Positions 56,901 through 64,000 of a DNA stretch of 64,000 bases are shown in pieces. Under the pieces are notes generated by a model that worked only from the letters and a program-made list of their open reading frames with translations, did no database searches and was not told the origin of the DNA. The first letter of the stretch is position 1. The number at the start of each line of letters is the position of its first letter. The DNA is taken from contig CM060685.1 in assembly GCA_030686995.1 (NCBI GenBank), positions 27,233,204 through 27,297,203 of the forward strand, read 5' to 3'. A program made the translations under genes and the position numbers. The stretch comes from Artemisia argyi (taxonomy: Eukaryota; Streptophyta; Magnoliopsida; Asterales; Asteraceae).

Positions 56901-57022
56901 AGTCTTTCGTGTTCAGGGCAACCCACTGTGATATTTGAAGAACCTAAACAGGTATATGTGGCTGCAAATGTAAACAAGCTTAAAAAGATACGTCGAAGCC
57001 GTAAACCCCACTGGTTCCTCAT
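53909..57022 (-). CDS. Leucine-rich-repeat receptor-like protein (EIX/Cf type)
   Basis: 1,037 codons in one exon. A hydrophobic signal peptide lies at about residues 8-28, then an LRR N-terminal cap (GCPEHERLAL, SSWVGVDCCSWEGVRCD, Cys35/65/66/73). About thirty LRRs of the plant extracellular form (LxxLxLSxNxLxGxIP) are broken by an island region near 800-835 (...VLKGVDLEYSKTLGLV), then four C-terminal LRRs and a cap (NRDLCGTPLEKNC). An acidic juxtamembrane stretch precedes one transmembrane helix at about 980-1002, and a short basic tail with the WRHNLFMF motif but no kinase follows. This is the layout of EIX1/2, Cf and Ve receptors, which detect microbial or damage ligands at the cell surface and signal through SOBIR1/BAK1-type kinases. 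No stop or frameshift; length is normal. The ligand is unknown. Confidence 0.93.
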   Translation of the reverse strand: MRNQWGLRLRRIFLSLFTFAATYTCLGSSNITVGCPEHERLALIKFKYSVKDEFKMLSSWVGVDCCSWEGVRCDRATGNIVSLHLRGNLRTSYSCSNPNGISFASTVEEHDLDAANYHLVLEGINSSLAELRHLKHLDMSGNDFQGSHIPKFIGSLTQLSYLNLSNAGFSGNVPHDIGNLSNLEVLDLNSLSYSQKLRADDMSWISGLSSLEHLNLNGVDLNRAQNRDVVLYMIPSLLELSLSCCGFLNSDLIPSHLNTSRILPNIRHLDLSRNAFQGSFPSLITNMSSLLALDLSGNLINSSIPVMPSLRRLDLSDNSIGNIEHIGIWRQCHLRQLSMPGNYFGDKMIGPPTNIAKCTHYDMELLDLSRTGLYGLIPESLGRMTSLRVLYLGSNKLEGQIPEALGRLRSLEIMDLSFNQLGGPIPTFFGQLTKLDLSYNHLNGSILTSFKRLAALTYLNLGYNQLAGPLPIFLERLGSLQTFSVSSNLLNGTIPDSVGLLTKLDLLDVSNNSLEGVVNESHFSNLSVLKYLDLSSNRKLRFNVSREWIPPFQLRSIRLGSCKISDEFPTWLQSQKELDELILSNTSITGSLPAWLRQMPIIRVLDLSHNKLSGPLVNLPFGDPLNGFKDESYGLYLQNNLFNGFIPKLLCRRTGLEYLDLSRNRLTGNIPNCLVKLQNLRMMIFSSNRLSGIIPNSLGYMSPILSWLNLNDNNLIGELPRDLGKLGALRVLDLGDNNLSGKIPNWIGKELTSLMVLRLHKNNFVGRIPESLCRNSYLQILDIAHNSLSGEIPNCFGELYGMVEASQRDIRNGSSSSNVNVIQVLKGVDLEYSKTLGLVFNMDLSSNKLTGEIPQELTALTLLVGLNLSHNHLSAGIPDSLGNMKALNSIDFSDNQLTGMIPPSIADLNFLSHLNLSQNNLSGRIPTGNQLQTLTDPSIYAGNRDLCGTPLEKNCSSSPEDPTNPINKNKSDTDDELELWFYLGIVCGLAVGFWGVIGVLLFKKQWRHNLFMFAEVNMDKIYVVVMVKVYKIGKEAT

Positions 57023-57208
57023 ACTTCAAAGTTCAAACCCAACCTGGTAAATAGAATTGAAAGAGAAAAAAGTGAGCTTTAATTTTATGGCAAACCAAGC
57101 TAATTCCTTAACAAAACCATAAAATAAATGATGTTTGGCTAAAAGTCTTCGGACTTTAAAGTCAACAAAGTAAACGCCTTTGCCTCATTATTACATGTTT
57201 CTATATTG

Positions 57209-57602
57209 CAACGTTTTGAAACCCGGGTCGACCCGGCCGGTCGAACCGGTCGGACCGGAACCCGGTCAAAAAACGGGTTGTTTTGACCCGGGTTTCTAAA
57301 ACCGGGTCAACCGGTGTGACCCGCCGGGTTTTGAGTGACCCGGGTTTTGAAACCCGGCCGGGTTTGGATTTTCTCTATTTTTTTTTTTAATTTAAATTTT
57401 GACTCTTTTTTATTTATTTGTCATTATTAAGGTGCTATTTTTGTTTGATATGACTTTCTTATGGTGTTTATTCACTCATATTTGTGCGTAAAATCGATTT
57501 TTGGAAATGTGCGTAAAACCGGGTCTAACCGGGTTGACCCGGGTTGACCCGGTGACCCGGTAACTCGGCCGGGTCGATCCAAACCCGGGTTTCAAAACAT
57601 TG
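57209..57602. mobile_element. GC-rich hAT-type MITE upstream of the receptor gene
   Basis: A 394-bp element with inverted ends CAACGTTTTGAAACCCGGGT and the complement of acccgggtttcaaaacattg, flanked by the exact 8-bp TSD ctatattg (57201-57208 and 57603-57610). An 8-bp TSD is the hAT mark. Both sides are packed with cccgggttgacccgg motifs around an AT-rich centre. It is the only complete copy; partial blocks lie inside the Helitrons at 820-1160, 15270-15455, 17050-17170 and 17395-17460. Confidence 0.87.
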
Positions 57603-57610
57603 CTATATTG

Positions 57611-58167
57611 GACTATTAAAACCATTTGGCAATTTGGAATATAATTTAACTAATCTTAACTACATTATAATGCATTTAGGCCATTCCTAGAAAGGAAGTC
57701 TTAAAACATAAGACCAAAAACATTTCTTTAATTGGAAGGATTTCAAACTAATCTTAACTACATATAAATATTAGGAGTTAAGTTACATTATGAATTTTAA
57801 TATCTTTAATTGTAGAAGCCACTAATATTTATAAACTTCATTAACTTGCAATAGCCATTTAATGAATGTGATATAACAACTCAATTAAAAAAAAATGCAA
57901 TGTGATTTTAAAAAAAGAAATGTCTATACTATAACTACTTTTTAATGCATATTTATATATATAAAGCCTACAAACTAACCCACAAACTAAAACAGTTTCA
58001 TCTCAACTTCTAAACACACACTACACTATTAATAATTTAAATATTATACTTCTAAAAAGCATATATTTACTACATTTTTATGTATTTGAGACAATACTAA
58101 ATAACGAAGGTTTAAAATGAAAAACATTTGCTCGCCACAAACATAATCACCGGGTATCCGCCGCCGC
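57611..58167. other. Intergenic, no supported gene
   Basis: AT-rich. The phrase aaactaatcttaactacat occurs twice (about 57646 and 57747). Ends in a GC-rich ccgccgccgc directly before the gap. Confidence 0.4.
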
Positions 58168-58667
58168 NNNNNNNNNNNNNNNNNNNNNNNNNNNNNNNNN
58201 NNNNNNNNNNNNNNNNNNNNNNNNNNNNNNNNNNNNNNNNNNNNNNNNNNNNNNNNNNNNNNNNNNNNNNNNNNNNNNNNNNNNNNNNNNNNNNNNNNNN
58301 NNNNNNNNNNNNNNNNNNNNNNNNNNNNNNNNNNNNNNNNNNNNNNNNNNNNNNNNNNNNNNNNNNNNNNNNNNNNNNNNNNNNNNNNNNNNNNNNNNNN
58401 NNNNNNNNNNNNNNNNNNNNNNNNNNNNNNNNNNNNNNNNNNNNNNNNNNNNNNNNNNNNNNNNNNNNNNNNNNNNNNNNNNNNNNNNNNNNNNNNNNNN
58501 NNNNNNNNNNNNNNNNNNNNNNNNNNNNNNNNNNNNNNNNNNNNNNNNNNNNNNNNNNNNNNNNNNNNNNNNNNNNNNNNNNNNNNNNNNNNNNNNNNNN
58601 NNNNNNNNNNNNNNNNNNNNNNNNNNNNNNNNNNNNNNNNNNNNNNNNNNNNNNNNNNNNNNNNNNN
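58168..58667. other. Assembly gap (500 N)
   Basis: Exactly 500 unknown bases, a conventional placeholder length; the true distance is unknown. Any translation across it is meaningless. Confidence 0.99.
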
Positions 58668-59733
58668 TACTTTACAATTTATCTTTTCTCATATCCACTC
58701 TCCATTTTGCCACTTGTCTTCATCCTATTATTAGGCATATTTTTAGGCATACCAATTAGGTCCCTAAATCATTTTCCATATCATATATCTCAAAACCCAA
58801 TTCCAATATGTTGCTGTAACAAAATTAAAACATACTCCATATATCAAGATGGAACAAGTATTTTGTTCTTGATGCGTATACAGTGCAAGACATATATTTC
58901 GAAATTGGTCACATCGAATCCTGAGATTTATACATGAATGAGAACTAAATATGAAAACTTACCTAATAGCACAAACCATTTTTTCCTGCTCGAATATAAA
59001 ACCCATATTATAAGAAATTGAATCCGTGAATAGATTGGTGATGTTATTTTTTTTATTTTTGACTGAACAGTGATCTAGAGAAAGGGAGGCAGCATGTATT
59101 TTTTTTTTTTTTTTTTTTTTGCTAGGGTTTGTTTGTGGCGGTAGGAATTGAGAGAATGACGTAGGAGTTTTTATTTATTTATTTATTTTTTCATTTAATA
59201 ACCAATTAATCATTTTTTTTAACGAACGCCCCTAATTAGTAGGACAATTTTCAAAATTGTATGAGACAAAATTTCTATATTGCCTCTTCAAACAAAAAAA
59301 GATAATACTTGCACTTTCAATTAATTAAATAAATAGCTCAATTTATTATAGCCAATTAGCTATTGATCAACTCGGTCATATAAAGCATGTAAAACTCTCT
59401 TTCTTATTAATTTTTTAAGATTTTCTAATATAGATTTTAAGTTAATACGCATATTAAAGCATTATCTCCAAATAACTTTTGCACAACTAAATAAATAAAT
59501 TGATTGATCAACAAATAGCATTAATGTAGTTCTTAAAATACCTCTTAAGTGAAAAATATAAATTATTAAAATATTGTACAAACCATCCACTTTCCAATCA
59601 TCAATACATTTAATATAATAAGGAATTGTTGGGCTCTCACGGTTTTATTTAAATAAATTAAGAAGAAAAAAAGTATGCATCATGTCTTTTTACATTTATA
59701 TATAATGTGTTTTTTATTAATGAAATTAACTTA
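58668..59733. other. Intergenic, no supported gene
   Basis: AT-rich with a T run near 59098-59120 followed by gctagggttt. No ORF or element termini seen; a gene whose body lies in the gap cannot be excluded. Confidence 0.35.
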
Positions 59734-62700
59734 TGTGACAACTGGCAAAATAGGGAGCCGTTTTATAAAAACCCGCATTACATTAAAATTATAATTTGGA
59801 ATTTTTGAAAGTTTGTTATGACGAGATATTTTACAAACGTTGGCACGTGAATTTTAATCGTACGATATTTATGAGATTTGGTTATTTATTTATGGTTTGA
59901 CTTGATTCGGTCGTGATGATTTATTGTGAGATCGTTATTTTTGGCACTACATTGACCTCCGGCACTAGGTTAACCTAACAATTTTAATTTCATTTTATTA
60001 TTGGATCGGATATTATTATTTTGGAACGGGTTTGGTTTGAGAAGATATTTGGTTATTTAAGGTTTCGGGTTTGGTCCGTGTATCGACACCGGACTACTTA
60101 AACCCTTACACCTCTTAACCATTATATTTATTATTATTATCAAAGTTTATTTTCTTCCTTTTATAATAATAAGAGTAAATTACATAATACCGTCCTTGTG
60201 GTAATTCGGTTCACAAACCAACACACAACACAAACATAAACACCCTTCTTATCTCTCTCTCTCTCTCTCCATCATCATTTTCATCCATCAAACCCTAGCA
60301 CCCACAGCCGCCGCCCCTGCTGCTACATCACCGCCGATCCCACAACAAAACCGCCACCACCATCTTCCTTATCATCTTTTTCTCTTTCTTTTGATATATA
60401 ACACGCGCCATAACATCCATCTTAACACCACGAATCTTTGTTAATCCGATTCTATTATTATTGTTTTCACTAGATCCGTGAGATTCAAGGTACAAGAAGG
60501 TGAGCAAACGCCAAAACAAGTGTAAACTTGTCTTGGAGAGCATCGATCCGTGATTATACGGATGTATATATTGATGGGTTTTGGATTTTCTTGATTATTT
60601 TGATTTAAAACACATAATACAAGTGGGTTTTTGAATAAAACGTAAAGGAACATCGTTTGGTATCCGGGTTTCATGTGTTTTGGTGTTGGTCGAAGTGAAA
60701 CCGAGGGCCCTTGCTCTCGGCTTGGTGATTATTTTGAGCCCATGTGGTTTTCTTGATGATTTTAGTCTCGTGGTCATTTTGGCGAGAGTAATAGTTACTT
60801 GGAGTATGGTTTTGGCTTGAATTTGATTGAACCTTTTCAATGCTTGTTGTTGTTCTTGTGTGCCGTGACCATAATGGTCCTTTTTGGCAGCTTGGTGCTC
60901 GTGTGAGCCTTAGCCGTGAACCAAGATGGGTTCGGCCAGATGTGAAGCTCTTGTGTTGTTATTATTGCTTGTCATTATTCTTGTTGCTATGGTATATTGT
61001 TGCGGTTGTTAATTTTGTTGTTGTTGTCGTTGTTTGGGCCGAGGTAGAGTAGAAAGACCGAGACCCTTGTGGTCTCGTCAATGGAATTATTGTTTGTGGA
61101 GTTGTTGTCGAATGGGAAATATGGGGACCGATTGTGAGACGGTCAACTAGAATGACGGAGATAGGTTAGTCGGGTGCCGTAGTCGGACCCTATTGTTGTA
61201 GCACGTGTTTTGGGAAGTTGTTTGGACGGAGATGGGTTACTTGATTTTGACTTGGTTATATTTTTACTTTGGACTTGGACAAATGAGCCGAGAGTGATGA
61301 CTCGGACATGTGGCCAGTTCGTATGACTCGATAATTATTTATAATTAAACACAACTAATAAAACTCGTAATAATATTATTAATAATATAAACGTTTATAT
61401 AAATATATAAACGTGAAAACGTATATATATTTATACAAGTGCGTATATTAATAATAAAACGATCACGAGTAATATTATAATAATAACGCGACTATAAATA
61501 TTATGCTATGAAAGTAGCGTAATAATATTACGAGCGCTATTATAATTAAACGACTATAATTAACGACGAAATCTTTAACGTGGAATAAATACTAAACCAA
61601 ATAATATCTTTTTAATAAACGAGGAAAACTATCGAGTTATACGGGATCGTGGTCACTTGAGTCCAAGTGGTTTATTATTTGTGACGTTCGTGTTGTCACG
61701 GATATATGACGATTAATACATTCATTTTCGATAACTATGTAACTTATTTAATCGACGGGTTAAATAAGATCCATTTAGTTATTTAAATTGAGTATATTAA
61801 TGGGCATCGTATCCTACGACGCCCATAGGTTGTGGTACGTGTATTAGGATAATAAATTACTATATATCTCGTGGAATTGGCTAAATTGACGAATTTGGCA
61901 AATTGGACGATATATACAGGGAATTTATTGGACTACGATATATACCATATAGTATTCTTTGTGCAATGTGATTTAGGTTGGGTATAATCTTGGAGCGATG
62001 TATTACGTAAATAAATATGGGAGGTTACCAAATCGACGGATTTGATAAACTTCGATGATTTATTTAAATAATATATCGGGCTAATATTAGACCTATAGAT
62101 TTGTTTATTATTTTGTTTGTTGTGGCTTCTGGTTTGAGTTGTGTCGACCCTCCACCCATATGGATACCAAACGTCGAATTTCATATTAATATGAAGATAA
62201 TTTGAGAAATGGATATTTTTGGAAAGTAAAATGGAATACGTTCGGGAATGGGATTATTTGATTTTGAGGAAATGATTCTGAACGAGTTTGATATTGTTAG
62301 GAAGTGCCGAGTCTGTAGTTGCCGTTACGTGAGTTGCTTGAGATTACTTACGTCTTTCTTCTATTATTTCTTTTGAGGATTTCTGGACTTGAGGTGAGTC
62401 ATAGCCCCACTTTTTACTCTTGAACTTTGTTTTCAATGCTTGGGGTGAGAAACGTGCAAATGCTTTATGTGGACTATTATTGCTTTTTGATTTCAAAACT
62501 TGCTATGCTTATAGAACTAGGTAGAGCGAGGCCTAGACTAGATCTAGGTAAGCTATTGATACGGTTATTGAGCAAGGCCTAAACCTGAGCTAGGTAAGCT
62601 ATCGATTTGGTTGTTGAGCGAGGCCTAGTTCCCGAACTAGGTAAGCTATTTGATTTGGTTATAGAGCGAGGCCTAGACTAGATCTAGGTAAGCTATTGAT

Positions 62701-63281
62701 TTGGTTGTTAAGCGAGGCCTAGTCCCCGAACTAGGTAAGCTATTGGATTGATTATAGAGCGAGGCCTAGACTTGAGCTAGGTAAGCTATTGATTGGATTG
62801 ATTTGAGCTATAGCGTGCACCTATAGGGATGATTTGATTTGGTTGGATTATTTTGGTTGGATTATTTTTGGTTGGATGATTGAGCCCTAGTCTAGCTAGC
62901 AAGCGTTTTGCGTATATGTCCACTATATTGAATTAAGAATCTAAACCTATGATCTCACCAGCGAAAGCTGACTTTTAGCACGTTTTCTCAGGTTATTAAG
63001 TGATGCTCTATGGATGCTTGGGATTGGAGGCTTGGCATTTGGCACCGGTTATGGATCTATTTTCTAAAACTCTGATAAACTATTGTGGACCTATGTTTAT
63101 TTCTTTTGGGCCTGACTTTGGATGATTTTGGGATAAATGTAAACTTTAAAACCCAGTTTGGTTGTGTTTTTCTTATGTTTACTTTATCTCGTTCTTTCAT
63201 GACTTTGAATGGATACCAATCCCCGTAGCACCCCGAAAGCTTGTTGAGTCTTCCGCTGTACCAAATTTTGGGGGTGTTACA
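59734..63281 (+). mobile_element. 5' LTR (about 3.5 kb) of an LTR retrotransposon leaving the window
   Basis: The right end is firm: ..ggggtgttaca at 63281, three bases before a Met-tRNA PBS. The left end is a proposal: TGTGACAACTGG at 59734 mirrors the gttaca end. The size, the PBS and the U5 region ttgggggtgttaca gattggtatcagagcc are what I expect for a Tekay-type (Ty3/gypsy chromovirus) element, but no pol is in the window to prove it. It contains a (CT)n repeat at 60253-60269 and the tandem array at 62524-62803. Confidence 0.6.
62524..62803. repeat. Tandem array, six units of 46-48 bp
   Basis: Units start gagcgaggcctag at 62524, 62570, 62616, 62664, 62710 (aagcg) and 62757. Each has a second half gagctaggtaagctattgat or a variant. 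Two unit types alternate in the middle (actagatctaggt and tccccgaactaggt), pointing to higher-order duplication. It lies in the 3' part of the LTR. Confidence 0.88.
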
Positions 63282-63284
63282 GAT

Positions 63285-63296
63285 TGGTATCAGAGC
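63285..63296 (+). other. Primer-binding site (initiator Met tRNA)
   Basis: TGGTATCAGAGC three bases after the LTR end, as in copia and chromovirus-type gypsy elements. Confidence 0.9.
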
Positions 63297-64000
63297 CAAG
63301 GTTATAGAGAACTAGGTAAATAGACACCTAAACTATAACCGATTTTTATAGAAAACGATCATCGACTATTGCCCGCCAGCCCGCCAAGCCGAAGCATCAT
63401 TGTTATTGTTGAGGTATTATGAGATAATGATTTGGAGTGAGATTATTGAGATGATTATTAGATTTGGGATTTCTTGAAATGATTTGAGGATTTGAGGTTT
63501 ATTGATTTAGCGATATGATGGCGTTTTGAGGAATTACATGCGTTTTTGAGGAATTATATGCTTTTTGAGGAATTATATGGCTTAACTGTTTTGAGAATGG
63601 TTTTAGTAATGCGGTATTCTAAATCTTTCTTGATTATATACGATTTGGAATTATATGATGATTTTTGGATATGGTATTTTGAATTCGCGGTTTAGTTGTT
63701 TTGAAACACTTACACCTACCCTATGCCGTTGTCACAAATCATAGCCTCCTTTGCACGTGTTGTTATTAAGGATTGTTATTGCTAGTACGCGTCGCCCCTC
63801 GTAGATCACTATGGCCCTTGATGACCCATACGTGTTGGTCATGCGTTCGGCCACTACTTTATCGCCTCATTGACGCCCTACGTCACCGATTTTATCGCCT
63901 CGTGGTTCACCTACTCAGAGATGACGTTCTGATGGAGTGTTATGTTTTGGAGAGCGAAGTTGGGTACCTTTGTATGGAGGAATTCGAGAGTTGATTATGC
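63297..64000 (+). other. Retrotransposon leader, possible gag start
   Basis: Repeats of tttgaggaattata (about 63530-63575) lie in the leader. An ATG at 63814 gives a short frame MALDDPYVLVMRS that soon stops, and a longer overlapping frame (63773-63994) has no recognisable motif. The true gag probably starts beyond the window or is broken here. Confidence 0.35.

Noticed and set aside
58128..58937. Long open frame across 58128-58937
   Set aside because: It spans the 500-N gap; most residues are unknown and the ends show no domain.

Overview
This is plant nuclear DNA, most likely from a daisy-family genome (Asteraceae, probably tribe Anthemideae such as Tanacetum, Artemisia or Chrysanthemum). 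The family call is inferred. Two retroelement ORFs, the gag-protease ORF near 6-7 kb and the cysteine-rich/acidic ORF at 36.7-38.5 kb, resemble proteins I remember from Anthemideae assemblies, and the DNA is AT-rich and packed with LTR retrotransposons. A run of exactly 500 N marks a scaffold gap.

Only two host genes look intact: a small RING-H2 protein (10011-10385, +) and a full-length receptor-like protein with extracellular leucine-rich repeats (53909-57022, -). The rest is transposable elements and gene debris. 1-5 kb: a receptor-like cytoplasmic kinase fragment, a Helitron with an inverted duplication of its terminus, the 5' end of a Ty3/gypsy element (LTR, PBS, broken gag), and a SINE split by a hAT-type insertion. 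5.1-8.2 kb: a non-autonomous Ty1/copia element with gag and protease only. 8.3-9.4 kb: a local tandem duplication and a Stowaway MITE. 13.2-17.8 kb: a solo LTR, a foldback Mutator-type MITE, three more Helitron copies and an RT-associated pseudogene. 18.0-25.7 kb: a nearly full-length Ty1/copia element with perfect 5-bp target-site duplications (TSDs), disabled by one in-frame TGA, a changed RNase H aspartate and a truncated 5' LTR lacking the PBS.

26.4-48.4 kb is a nested structure. A Mutator-type MITE was hit by a SINE and by a copia element (26688-48371, TSD caaat). The copia 3' LTR was then hit twice: by a 12.86-kb element with giant 3.5-kb LTRs (31186-44043, TSD atccg), and by a related giant LTR now present as a solo LTR (44435-48353, TSD ataca). 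The 12.86-kb element has no recognisable reverse transcriptase, integrase or protease. Its only long ORF (576 codons) has a duplicated CxxC zinc-ribbon-like head and a long acidic body. Its 5' LTR carries a 1,516-bp tandem duplication absent from its 3' LTR. This is the most unusual object in the window.

49.2-51.8 kb holds a broken DUF4283/zinc-knuckle ORF of LINE-ORF1 type. The receptor-like protein gene follows, with a GC-rich hAT-type MITE about 190 bp upstream of its start codon. The right end (59.7-64.0 kb) is the 5' LTR, Met-tRNA PBS and leader of another LTR retrotransposon that runs off the window. Element boundaries were set by reading TSDs, terminal repeats, PBS and polypurine tracts directly. 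Lineage names are family-level inferences.
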